From the NCBI RefSeq assembly GCF_023898315.1, contig NC_064622.1, positions 77,014,387 to 77,078,386 of the forward strand: DNA of 64,000 nucleotides, read 5' to 3'. This stretch comes from Schistocerca nitens (Eukaryota; Arthropoda; Insecta; Orthoptera; Acrididae). The notes under the pieces were generated by a model, which was not told where the DNA came from, did no database searches, and saw only the letters and a list, made by a program, of their open reading frames with translations. The translations under genes and the position numbers were made by a program. This document shows positions 54,979 to 64,000 of the stretch, one piece after another; the first letter of the stretch is position 1; each line of letters begins with the position of its first letter.

Positions 54979-56846
54979 ACAAGTAGATATCCTCGGTGCA
55001 ACAAAGCAGCTTAAATCACTCAATAAAACCAAGGCCTCCGGTCCAGATTGTCTACCAGTCAGGTTCCTCTCAGAGTATGCTGATACAATAGCTCCATATT
55101 TAGCGATTATAGACAACCACTCGCTCACGGAAAGATCGGTATCTGAAGACTGGAAAATTGCTCAAGTCATAACAATACCCAAAAAGGGAAGTAGGAGTAA
55201 TCCTCTGATTTACAGGCCTACATCACTAACGTGGATTTGCAGTAGCGTTTTGGAACATATACTGTATTCGAACATTATGAAGTACCTCGAAGAAAACGAT
55301 TTCTTGACACATAGTCAGCACGGATTCTGAAAACATCGTTCTTGTGCAACACAACTAGCTCTTTACACTCATAAAGCAAAAAGTGCTATCGACAGGTGAG
55401 TAAAGACAAGTGTGAAGTTATTCACATGAGTATTAAAAGAAATCTGCTGAATTTCGATTACGCGATAAGTCACAGAAATCTGAAGGCTGTAGATTCTACT
55501 AAATACTTAGGGATTACAATTACAAATAAACTGAACTGGAACGATCATATATACAGGGTGAGTCACCTAACATTACCGCTGGATATATTTCGTAAAGCAC
55601 GTCAAATACTGACGAATCGATTCCACAGACCGAGCGTGAGGAGAGGGGCTAGTGTAATTGGTTAATACAAACCATAAAAAAATTCACGGAAGTATGTTTT
55701 TTAACACAAACCTACGTTTTTTTAAATGGAACACCGTTAGTTTTGTTAGCACATCTGAACATATAAACAAATACGTAATCAGTGCCGTTTGTTGCATTGT
55801 AAAATGTTAATTACATCCGGAGATATTGTAACCTAAAGTTGACGCTTGAGTACCACTCCTCCGCTGTTCGATCGTGTGTATCGGAGAGCACCGAATTACG
55901 TAGGGATCCAAAGGGAACGGTGATGGACCTTAGGTACAGAAGATCCCTACGTAATTCGGTGCTCTCCGATACACACGATCGAACAGCGGAGGAGTGGTAC
56001 TCAAGCGTCAACTTTAGGTTACAATATCTCCGGGTGTAATTAACATTTTACAATGCAACAAACGGCACTAATTACGTATTTGTTTATATGTTCAGATGTG
56101 CTAACAAAACCAACAGGGTTCCATTTAAAAAAACGTAGGTTTGTGTTAAAAAACATACTTCCGTGCATTTTTTTATGGTTTGTATTTACCAATTACACTA
56201 GCCCCTCTCCTCACGTTCGGTCTGTGGATTCGATTCGTCAGTATTTGATATGGTTTACGAAATATATCCAGCGGTAGCGTTAGATGACTCACCCTGTATA
56301 ATGTTGTGGGTGGAGCAAACCAAAGTTTGCTATTCAGTAGCAGAACACTTAGAAGGTGCAACAGGTCTACTAAAGAGACTGTTTACACCACGCTTGTCCG
56401 CCCTGTTCTGGAGTATTGTAGTGTGATATGGGATTCGCGTCAGGTGGGACTGATGACATCGAAAAAGTACAAAGAGGGGGAGCTCGTTTTGTATTATCGG
56501 GAAATAGGGAAGATAGTGCCACAGACACGATACGTGAATGGAAGTGGCGATCATTAAAACAAAGACGTTTTTGTTGCGGCGGGATCTTCTCATGAAATTT
56601 AAACCAACCGTTTTCTTCTCCGATTGCGAAAACATTCTGTTGGCACGCACCTACATAGGGAGAAATTATCATCTCGATAAAGTAAGAGAAATCAGGGCTC
56701 GAACAGAAAAATTTAAGTGCTCGTTTTTCCCGCGCGGCGTTCGAGACTGGAACGGTAGAGAGACAGCTTGAAGGTGGTTCATTGAACCCTCTGCCAAGCA
56801 CATTATTGTGAACAGCAGAGTCATCACGTAAATGTAGATGTAGGTA
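54979..56846 (+). pseudogene. CR1/Jockey-type LINE copy 2, deleted and interrupted
   Basis: It matches copy 1 from VDILGATKQLKSLNKTKASG (54980) through NPLIYRPTSLTWI and LEENDFLTHSQHGF to a stop at 55328. At about 55395 it jumps from AIDR to SKDKCEVIHM, so the FADD catalytic core is deleted. The next block, STKYLGITITNKLNWNDHIY, is interrupted by a foldback element at 55554-56296. SSRTLRRCNRSTKETVYTTL, VRPVLEYCSVIWDSRQ and REIRARTEKFKCSFFPRGVR follow with frameshifts. The 3' end is AAATGTAGATGTAGG. It cannot encode a working enzyme. Confidence 0.9.
55554..56296. mobile_element. foldback (near-palindromic) MITE, 743 bp
   Basis: Arms 55554-55908 and 55942-56296 are nearly exact inverted copies around a loop of about 33 bases. 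The outer end is CAGGGTGAGTCACCTAAC and the inner end is next to GGGATC. TATA flanks both sides (55550-55553, 56297-56300). The end resembles that of the long-TIR element at 41635 (CAGCATGAGTCACTAAC). There is no coding; the two 66-codon frames on opposite strands are mirror images from the palindrome. Confidence 0.94.
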
Positions 56847-57303
56847 CGATGTCTATAACAGTGTTTGTAAGTCGATACATCGAGCCGCTGTTGTAATGCA
56901 TCAGCACTGTTCTGTACATACAGTACGCTGGGTTTTCGTTTGTTTTGGAATGATGTGAACACGTAACGTTGAAGTGCTATTACAAACAAGCGTGCCCAAA
57001 TCATAAATTGACGTTTCTTTGTGTTTCCTTACGAAATGTTACCTAATAATCGTACTGCATCATGCCTGATTCAGTTCCTCAAGCAGAAGTTCATGAGTTT
57101 CACATCTGATTTGAGACCGTCTTAGGACATCACGCACTCACTCTCCTCTATAAGGCCTAGAAGTTTGTAACGGGACTTTTCGAACACCTTGTATAGTTAA
57201 TAGTAAAATATATTTATTTTATTATTGATGGCAGTGACCTAAGGTGGTTTTTCTTTTATTTGACGCCACAGTAAGAACATTGCCATACACGCTGTTCTAA
57301 ATA
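56847..57303. other. right part of the host element plus flanking sequence
   Basis: Up to 57191 this is the rest of the IS630/Tc-like element, including its right inverted repeat; SRYIEPLL near 56870 may be the transposase C-terminus. The remaining 110 bases before the next Tc1-like element show nothing. Confidence 0.5.
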
Positions 57304-58725
57304 CACTCCTGGAAATGGAAAAAAGAACACATTGACACCGGTGTGTCAGACCCACCATACTTGCTCCGGACACTGCGAGAGGGCTGTACAAGCAATGATC
57401 ACACGCACGGCACAGCGGACACACCAGGAACCGCGGTGTTGGCCGTCGAATGGCGCTAGCTGCGCAGCATTTGTGCACCGCCGCCGGCAGTGTCAGCCAG
57501 TTTGCCGTGGCATACGGAGCTCCATCGCAGTCTTTAACACTGGTAGCATGCCGCGACAGCGTGGACGTGAACCGTATGTGCAGTTGACGGACTTTGAGCG
57601 AGGGCGTATAGTGGGCATGCGGGAGGCCGGGTGGACGTACCGCCGAATTGCTCAACACGTGGGGCGTGAGGTCTCCACAGTACATCGATGTTGTCGCCAG
57701 TGGTCGGCGGAAGGTGCACGTGCCCGTCGACCTGGGACCGGACCGCAGCGACGCACGGATGCACGCGAAGACCGTAGGATCCTACGCAGTGCCGTAGGGG
57801 ACCGCACCGCCACTTCCCAGCAAATTAGGGACACTGTTGCTCCTGGGGTATCGGCGAGGACCATTCGCAACCGTCTCCATGAAGCTGGGCTACGGTCCCG
57901 CACACCGTTAGGCCGTCTTCCGCTCACGCCCCAACATCGTGCAGCCCGCCTCCAGTGGTGTCGCGACAGGCGTGAATGGAGGGACGAATGGAGACGTGTC
58001 GTCTTCAGCGATGAGAGTCGCTTCTGCCTTGGTGCCAATGATGGTCGTATGCGTGTTTGGCGCCGTGCAGGTGAGCGCCACAATCAGGACTGCATACGAC
58101 CGAGGCACACAGGGTCAACACCCGGCATCATGGTGTGGGGAGCGATCTCCTACACTGGCCGTACACCACTGGTGATCGTCGAGGGGACACTGAATAGTGC
58201 ACGGTACATCCAAACCGTCATCGAACCCATCGTTCTACCATTCCTAGACCGGCAAGGGAACTTGCTGTTCCAACAGGACAATGCACGTCCGCATGTATCC
58301 CGTGCCACCCAACGTGCTCTAGAAGGTGTAAGTCAACTACCCTGGCCAGCAAGATCTCCGGATCTGTCCCCCATTGAGCATGTTTGGGACTGGATGAAGC
58401 GTCGTCTCACGCGGTCTGCACGTCCAGCACGAAGGCTGGTCCAACTGAGGCGCCAGGTGGAAATGGCATGGCAAGCCGTTCCACAGGACTACATCCAGCA
58501 TCTCTACGATCGTCTCCATGGGAGAATAGCAGCCTGCATTGCTGCGAAAGGTGGATATACACTGTACTAGTGCCGACATTGTGCATGCTCTGTTGCCTGT
58601 GTCTATGTGCCTGTGGTTCTGTCAGTGTGATCATGTGGTGTATCTGACCCCAGGAATGTGTCAATAAAGTTTCCCCTTCCTGGGACAATGAATTCACGGT
58701 GTTCTTATTTCAATTTCCAGGAGTG
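57304..58725 (+). mobile_element. Tc1-like transposon copy 3, intact, 1,422 bp
   Basis: TA at 57302-57303 and 58726-58727. Same length and terminal repeats as copies 1 and 2, with only scattered substitutions and no gaps visible. Confidence 0.96.
57548..58570 (+). CDS. Tc1-like transposase, 340 aa (copy 3)
   Basis: Uninterrupted from MPRQRGREPY to the stop at 58570, with D155, D244 and E277 in place. Against copy 1 it has Glu for Gln at 74, Ser for Pro at 190 and Arg for Thr at 296. None is in a catalytic motif. Pro190 lies near the GIMVWG strand, so a mild effect is possible. Copy 1 agrees with at least one other copy at every difference and is the closest to a consensus. Confidence 0.95.
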   Translation: MPRQRGREPYVQLTDFERGRIVGMREAGWTYRRIAQHVGREVSTVHRCCRQWSAEGARARRPGTGPQRRTDAREDRRILRSAVGDRTATSQQIRDTVAPGVSARTIRNRLHEAGLRSRTPLGRLPLTPQHRAARLQWCRDRREWRDEWRRVVFSDESRFCLGANDGRMRVWRRAGERHNQDCIRPRHTGSTPGIMVWGAISYTGRTPLVIVEGTLNSARYIQTVIEPIVLPFLDRQGNLLFQQDNARPHVSRATQRALEGVSQLPWPARSPDLSPIEHVWDWMKRRLTRSARPARRLVQLRRQVEMAWQAVPQDYIQHLYDRLHGRIAACIAAKGGYTLY

Positions 58726-58796
58726 TAGTTTCGCGATTCATGAAGATGATTACTTGATACAAGACAATAGTTAATACTGATTTATAAGGGGCGATC

Positions 58797-59560
58797 AAAA
58801 AGTTTCCATTCGAAAGCCGTACAGTCCAGAATCGGTTTGCTAATCAGACAAAGTCGCCGTGAGCACTGAGGCAATGTATTACTGACGCACCAGTTGCAGA
58901 TACCTGTTTGGTAAAACACTGAGTACGACTGCTTTAAGAAGTCAGTAAGTGCCTGCTGTACAGGAATCTTCGACCCTTCGACGCCTTTTTTTATGGACCG
59001 AAGGCAACATTACAGCATGGGGACAGATCAGGACTGCAGGGAGGGAGCTCCAGTGCCTCCCGCTTGAGTTGGCGTAACTTATGCGTTACGACATTTGCGA
59101 TATGGCGACGTGCGTTACCACGAAACAGCAGCACCCAGCACAGAACTTGGCGCACCATTCCACGACGGTCGTGGCGACAACATGCTGCCCCAAATACATT
59201 CTTCATTCTCCTAAGGATATCTACCGGCGTTTGCCGGCCGAAGTGGCCGCGCGGTTCTGGCGCTGCAGTCGAACCGCGAGACCGCTACGGTCGCAGGTTC
59301 GAATCCTGCCTCGGGCATGGATGTGTGTGATGTCCTTAGGTTAGTTAGGTTTAACTAGTTCTAAGTTCTAGGGGACTAATGACCTCAGCAGTTGAGTCCC
59401 ATAGTGCTCAGAGCCATCTACCGGCGTTTGTCTTTCGGAAGCCAAGGAAACAAAAACAGCATGTCGGTACTGTTTGGACGCATTTGGTAGTAACGTCGCC
59501 TTAGTTCACGTTTCCGCATTTACCACATGCACGTCGGGAAGTCACGAATTTCACATTAAT
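58797..59560 (-). pseudogene. mariner fragment with S1 SINE insert
   Basis: It starts at a TA with AGGGGCGATCAAAAAGTTTC, a mariner-type terminus. The minus-strand frame 59206-58991 reads RGNARRHIANVVTHKLRQLK, then LPPCSPDLSPCCNVAFGP, where mariners have LHDNARPH and SPDLSPCDFHVFGP. The second Asp is Gly and the third is Cys. The other end is not visible before the LTR-like unit at 59667. Confidence 0.77.
59234..59415 (+). mobile_element. S1 SINE inside the mariner fragment
   Basis: ATCTACCGGCGTTTG flanks it exactly at 59219-59233 and 59416-59430 (15 bp). The head lacks a few bases around the anticodon region (TTCTGGCGCTGCAGTCGAAC). Confidence 0.95.
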
Positions 59561-59666
59561 CCTTCGTCTACACGTCGGTGCTTAGACACCCGCGCTGGAG
59601 TCGCGGTACGTTGCGTGTATGCAGTGTAGTGTCGCGGAATAGTAAAGAATTAGAAACGTGAAATAT

Positions 59667-60813
59667 TGTCAAAGTGTCGTTGCCTAGGCCGAGAGCCAGC
59701 GGCAGTAGGTTAGCCAAGAGCTAAGAGGATTGCGCATGTATCGGAATGTGTCGTCACGCAGGGGCAATAGCCTGGTTACACACAACAGGCAAGAGAGAAT
59801 TGCTTAGCACGCGGGTTTGTGTTAGACGGAGACTTTCGTATAGTGTAAGACAGAGGTATAGCGTCAGCTGTACTGCATTTCACAACTTCGCGTTAAGTCT
59901 GCCGTAACAACACGTAACTCTGTCGCAAGAACACCTAAGGGGCGAGTATGACAGACGAATTAACAGTATAAGTGGAACGAATGCGTTCATCACAAACGAG
60001 CATGACGTCAGGACGTCGCTCGTGCTTCCCTTAAATACGCCAGCTTTGATAGCAACAAGGCACTCGCAGTTAGACTTGCAGTTAGATGTGTACTGGGTCG
60101 CTGCGTAGCGCTCAGCTAGGTGATCGACATATTAATCTTTATTAAGGAGATGTTGCAGTAAGGGAGGCCCATCCAGCAGCAGACGTGAGGGGACAGTACC
60201 AGCTCTGGTGCTCTCTGCTGCTGCTGTCAATCATCAACCCAGGATTAGCAGACATCGCGGCAGACTCGCCGCACATCAGTCAGCCGTCATCGACATCGTG
60301 CGGGGCCTAGGCCCTGTGCATCCGCCATCACAACCGGGTGAGCCGACGACGCTGGGGGATTACAGCCTGTTCTACCTGTCCACCACGGACGAGCCACCAG
60401 GAGGAGCAGGGAAGAAGACGGGGTGGGATAGAGTACATTCCGCACTACGAGAACGCTTCTCGTGCCGACAGCGCCGGGACTCCAACCCGGAGCCTCCTAC
60501 GCACAGCAACCTGCTGTCTGCAGCCGAGCCGGCCGGCCAGCCGGGCGCCGCCAGCCACGCCTGGCCGAAGTAAGAGCATTCCACCAGCTACGTCACAGCA
60601 CGCAACGCTGCGCTAGCAAGTCTGTGCGGCCCGGAGATGGTGTCATCGCTACGAGTCAGCGAGGACTCGGGGAAGGTCGTTGATATCATCAAGCTCAGCC
60701 AGCCTGTGTTATGCGGGCCACTTTTTACTCGGCATTAATAAAGATGTTATGAATATAATAATGTTTCTTTGGCGTTTCTGACGCTTCTACAGTCATTTTC
60801 TAGCATCCTGACA
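59667..60813 (+). mobile_element. putative LTR with adjoining primer-binding site
   Basis: It begins TGTCA and ends TGACA, short inverted ends typical of LTRs, with a TATA-like CCTTAAATACGCC near 60030. AATAAA lies near 60737, about 75 bases before the end. Right after the end is ACTGGAGAGGTGACCG, which could be a primer-binding site (TGG start, two-base gap). No gag or pol follows; only a stub of interior remains. Frames of 70-120 codons inside are arginine- and proline-rich without known motifs. Confidence 0.45.
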
Positions 60814-60869
60814 ACTGGAGAGGTGACCGCTCGGCCCTCCAGTCCACCGTAGGCGACCGGGACCACCGC

Positions 60870-61111
60870 AGTAGCAACGCCCTCAACCTTCAACTTTTTG
60901 ATAGCCGCTTCTATTTTTCAGTAGCTATGGGTTGTTTGATGTATAACATGCGTGTATTTCCGAGGGGACATTGTATCGTTCCTAACAATAAAGGCCCTCC
61001 AGTATCGTATTTATCCGTCGAAACCAGCCAGAGACTTTCAATTAAAATGTCCTCCCCTGTAAGGGAAGTGCATAACGCACGAACGATGACGTATGGATGT
61101 TTGAGTCCGTG
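60870..61111. other. no recognisable gene
   Basis: A 93-codon minus-strand frame (61192-60911) overlaps the S4 SINE and has no known motif. Confidence 0.35.
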
Positions 61112-61232
61112 AGTTGTGCACCGGTAGCCAAAGCAGTTAATGAGATCACTGAGGTAAAGCGGGAAATCCGGGATCGAATTCAGATATGACACAAGTTTTC
61201 ATTTTGGTCATTCCCTTTTACAGCTGATGGCA
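61112..61232 (+). mobile_element. S4 SINE, diverged
   Basis: GTGCACCGGTAGCCAAAGCA (A-box side), AGCGGGAAATCCGGGATCG (B-box side), then GACACAAGTTTTCATTTTGG and ACAGCTGATGG. It is closest to the head of the copy at 27870. Confidence 0.62.
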
Positions 61233-61298
61233 CCATTCTTTTCTTGGCTTCAGAAGGAAAAACACCGGTAGATGTCGTTCAGAGAGTGCAGAATGTAT

Positions 61299-61312
<14 letters not shown>

Positions 61313-61329
<17 letters not shown>

Positions 61330-61331
61330 GG
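61313..61331. repeat. poly-G run after (TG)n
   Basis: Nineteen consecutive G following a short TG repeat. Confidence 0.95.
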
Positions 61332-61449
61332 CGCAGCATGTCTGTCGAAAACGAACGCATGTCCCCATACTGTAAATGTCGTAACCCAGAAATTACGCCA
61401 ACTCATGTGGGTATCCGCCCTGTAGTCCTCATACACTGAAGAGCCAAAG

Positions 61450-62430
61450 AAACTGGTACACCTGGCGAATATCGTGTAGCGCCCCCGCGAGCACGCAGAA
61501 GTGCCTCAGCACGATGTGGCATGGACTCGACTAATGTCTGACGTAGTGTTGGAGGGAAGTGACAACATGCATCATGCAGGGCTGTCCATAAATCCGTAAG
61601 AGTATGAGGGGGGGGGGGGGTGGACATCTCTTCTGAACAGCACGTTCCAAGACGTCACAGATATGCTCAATATGTTCATGTCTGGGGAGTTCGGCGGCAA
61701 GCGGAAGTGTTTAAAATCAGAACAGTGTTCCTGATACCACTCTTTAGCAGTTCTGGACGTATGTGGTGTCGCATTGTCCTGCTGGAATTTCCCAATGCTT
61801 ACGTACGTGTTACCTGTCAGCGTCGTACCTAAACGTATAAGGGCTCCCATATCACTCCAACTGCAAATGCCCCACACTATTACAGAGGCTCCACCAGCTT
61901 GAACAATCAAATGGCTCTGAGCACTATGGGACTCAACTGCTGAGGTCATTAGTCCCCTAGAACTTAGAACTAGTTAAACCTAACTAACCTAAGGACATCA
62001 CAAACATCCATGCCCGAGGCAGGATTCGAACCTGCGACCGTAGCGGTCTTGCGGTTCCAGACTGCAGCGCCTTTAACCACACGGCCACTTCGGCCGGCGC
62101 TTGAACAATCCCCTGCTGACGTGCAGAGTCCATGAATTCATGAGGTTGTCTCCAAAACCATACACGTCAATCTGCTCGATACAATTTGAAACGAGACGCT
62201 TCCGACCAAGCAACATGTTTCCAGTCATTAACATTCCACTGTTGATGTTGGAGGGCCCAGGCGAGGCGTAGAGCTTCGTGTCGTGCAGTCAGCAAGGGTG
62301 CACGAGTGGACCTTCGGCTCCGGAAGCCCATATCGATGATGTTTCGTTGAATGGATCGCACGCTGACACTTGTTGATGGCCAGCGCTGAAATCTGCAGTA
62401 ATTTGCGGAAGGATTGCACTTCTGTCACAT
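61450..62430 (-). pseudogene. Tc1-like transposase relic
   Basis: Readable minus-strand pieces: HRYGLPEPKVHSCTLADCTT and RHEALRLAWALQHQQWNVND (62360-62230), GGASVIVWGICSWSDMGALI (61890) and KFQQDNATPHTSRTAKEWYQ with RLPPNSPDMN (61790-61680), then frameshifted. The C-terminal HRAEALLRARGG is near 61500. The second Asp is present. The Glu region is broken by a frame change and the G run. The SINE at 61909-62098 splits the catalytic domain. Confidence 0.82.
61909..62098 (-). mobile_element. S1 SINE, young subtype (with 40096-40291)
   Basis: GCTTGAACAATC flanks it exactly at 61897-61908 and 62099-62110. By eye it is nearly identical to the copy at 40096-40291, including its private changes. Confidence 0.95.
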
Positions 62431-62873
62431 TGAACGATTCTCTTCAGTCGTCGTTGGTCTCGTTCTTACATTGATCTTTTTCCGGCCCCACCGATGTCAG
62501 AGATCTGATGTTTTACCAGATTCCTGATATTCACGTTACACTCGTGAAATGGTCGTACGGGAAAATCCTCACTTCATCGCGACCTCGGAGATGCTGTGTC
62601 CCATCGCTCGTGCGCCGACAATAACACCACGTTCAAATTCACTTAAATCTTGATAACCTGCCACTGTAGATGTAGTAACCGATCTATGAACAGCGTCAGA
62701 CTTTTTTTGTCTTATATACGGGCTGTCGTCCGCACCGCCGTATTACGCCTCTTTACATGTCTCTGTATTTGAATACGCATGCCGATGTCACTTTCTTTGG
62801 CGCTTCAGTGCATCTCCCCATGGAATAATCATGTCTCCGGTCCTCTAAAAATTACTGCGAATACATTTCATCT

Positions 62874-63261
62874 TGAAACTTCCCCTTAGAAAAATTAATG
62901 AATCACTGCGCTGACAAACCCCTTACGCCATTTGACCCTCACACAGCTGAGCAAAACTGAACGTACTCAGACATTTCTCTCTTTACTCATTCTGATCATC
63001 ACTAAACTGACACATAATATTTTTAGCGCAACGCAATCTGACTTTCAATAATCCCTACAAAAGAATGGCCCTGACTAACAATAACCTATACCTTTCACAA
63101 ATCACTTACCTCACAAAAATATTCGTTACTCGAACTACTGCAATACAGTGAGTGCCACTGCTGCCAGCTACATAAAAGATTCTAACTACTGAAGTCACTA
63201 ACCACTGATAGGCATAGTTAGCAAATGAAAGATTTTGATAAAGAAATAGTGTTCAAAAGTC

Positions 63262-63333
<72 letters not shown>

Positions 63334-63614
63334 TTCATGACATCCAGTCTTACAAATTCACTGTCTCTGATGGACACACGTCCAGATCAACCGCTCTCAA
63401 ACCTCCGCCATCTCTCTCCCCACATCCACCACTGCTGGCGGCTCGCCTCCAACTGCGCAACGCTACGCGCTGTTCACATCCAACCGCCCAACACTACAAT
63501 ATCGACTATTCCAAAATTCCAACCAGTCACAGACTTCACACAGCACAGCCAGTGATTTTCATACAGAGCGGTATGTGGCGTTACGAATATAAAAATCTAA
63601 ACAGCCTACTTACA
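62874..63614 (-). mobile_element. solo-LTR-like repeat (R family), minus strand
   Basis: In its own orientation it runs TGTAAGTAGG to GGGGAAGTTTCA. The 4-bp flanks ATCT and ATGT may be a decayed duplication. It matches the interrupted copy at 31166-32994 over its length and shows that copy's pre-insertion site. The (AT)n run at 63264-63331 sits where the other copy has the TIR element. Confidence 0.7.
63264..63331. repeat. (AT)n microsatellite
   Basis: About 33 uninterrupted units inside the R-family repeat. The sister copy has only a short TATATATA there. Confidence 0.98.
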
Positions 63615-64000
63615 ATGTAACTTCCTTTCAAATAATTGAGGACTACGTCAAGGAAGTAGCTAAGGTCAATATAGGCATCGGACGATGACGAAGATATCTC
63701 TAACTGATAAAAGTGCAGATCACTGATCAACAACTTTAACGGCTTCTACAATGAACAACATTAGAACAGTGGCTGAACAGAGGATATAAGGCAAAATACT
63801 GGAATATTGTTGCCTGCAGAATCAAATAGTCGAGGAAACGTTGAGAAAATGTTACGTCATGACACACAACAGAAGTATTACGGCAGGTAGGTTAATTCTC
63901 ACCGCAGAAATGCATGGAAGGGGCCCCGTGAATGTGGATATGATGTGACGTAATGAGCTAAATGAGCCAGGGGTGTCTAATAGCTGGTAGAGGAGGCTCG
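63615..64000. other. no recognisable gene
   Basis: Unassigned sequence to the window end. Confidence 0.4.

Larger units (their letters stand above)
54593..57191 (+). mobile_element. internally deleted IS630/Tc-like element hosting a LINE
   Basis: TA at 54591-54592 and 57192-57193 brackets inverted repeats of about 65 bases. The left begins CAAGGTGTTCGGAAATTCCC and the right, complemented, CAAGGTGTTCGAAAAGTCCC; both continue with ACTTCTAGG and TAGAGG. Inside, left of the LINE, transposase scraps read MSAEEKRKISELLVLLCNMV (N-terminal, near 54735) and ETPVETEEDLLARVLAAALE (C-terminal type, near 54865). A large part of the gene was deleted before the LINE entered at about 54979. Confidence 0.85.
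61434..62810 (-). mobile_element. degenerate Tc1-like element with S1 SINE insert
   Basis: Inverted ends CACTGAAGAGCCAAAGAAAC (left) and, complemented, CACTGAAGCGCCAAAGAAAG (right, ending 62810). TA precedes the left end; the right is CA. The length without the SINE is about 1.18 kb. A 13-G run at 61608-61620 falls in the coding part. Confidence 0.9.

Noticed and set aside
55811-56039. Two similar 66-codon frames on opposite strands
   Set aside because: They mirror each other because the foldback is palindromic.
60208-60573. 121-codon frame as a protein gene
   Set aside because: It lies in the putative LTR and has no domain; GC-rich DNA gives long chance frames.
2521-62098. Possible tRNA genes at the many A-box/B-box matches
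   Set aside because: Each continues into a SINE linker and tail with target duplications, and heads carry mismatched arms; none is a free-standing tRNA.
10881-62098. CRISPR-like array from repeated ~200-bp units
   Set aside because: Units are dispersed, in both orientations and with target duplications; the genome is eukaryotic.
63225-63620. 131-codon frame in the R-family repeat
   Set aside because: Half is an (AT)n run and the rest lies in a noncoding LTR-like repeat.

Overview
The window looks like intergenic or intronic DNA from a large, repeat-rich insect genome, most likely an orthopteran such as a Schistocerca-type locust. That assignment is inference. It rests on eukaryotic features (no operons, polyadenylation signals, Pol III SINEs with target duplications, Tc1/mariner elements at TA sites) and on repeat types I associate with locusts. 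I see no complete host gene. Two GC-rich open segments could be host exons: 45048-45284 (+), a terminal exon behind a good splice acceptor, and 30536-30814 (-), which is weaker. Nearly everything else I can name is a transposable element.

DNA transposons dominate. Three copies of one 1,422-bp Tc1-like element (6415-7836 +, 35576-36997 -, 57304-58725 +) each carry an uninterrupted 340-codon transposase. They differ by only one to three residues, so the family moved recently. Older, broken relatives include Tc1-like elements at 39503-40860, 47993-49490 and 61434-62810; mariners at 11105-12293, 15403-16720 and 58797-59560; and IS630/Tc-like elements with a helix-turn-helix N-terminus at 28758-29822, 33640-34611, 41635-43812 and 54593-57191. 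A 1,151-bp terminal-inverted-repeat element of unknown class lies at 31431-32581, and a near-palindromic foldback at 55554-56296.

Retroelements: a CR1/Jockey-type LINE occurs twice (14490-17478 and about 54979-56846). RTE-type LINE 3' pieces lie at 18690-19430, 22727-23450, 23625-24080 and 45735-46035. Penelope-like debris with a GIY-YIG region is at 24200-24961. LTR-like units are at about 960-1627, 31166-32994, 59667-60813 and 62874-63614.

SINEs are the most numerous class. Sixteen copies share one tail (S1); fourteen of them carry or derive from a Leu/Ser-like tRNA head, and two carry a different, Gly-like head or linker. There are also S2, S3 and S4 tRNA-derived families and three copies of a 5S-rRNA-derived SINE. 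Many keep clear target-site duplications, which fix their edges and the order of insertion.

The architecture is nested. A mariner sits in a LINE at a TA, with the reading frame continuing across it. A foldback sits in a LINE inside a DNA transposon. A SINE sits in a TIR element inside a solo-LTR-like unit, and one SINE sits in the tail of another. The remaining stretches (3439-5502, 24962-27191, 37000-39237, 43813-45047 and 49491-51809, among others) hold no gene I can support. A few GC-rich, ATTA-containing islands in them might be conserved regulatory DNA.
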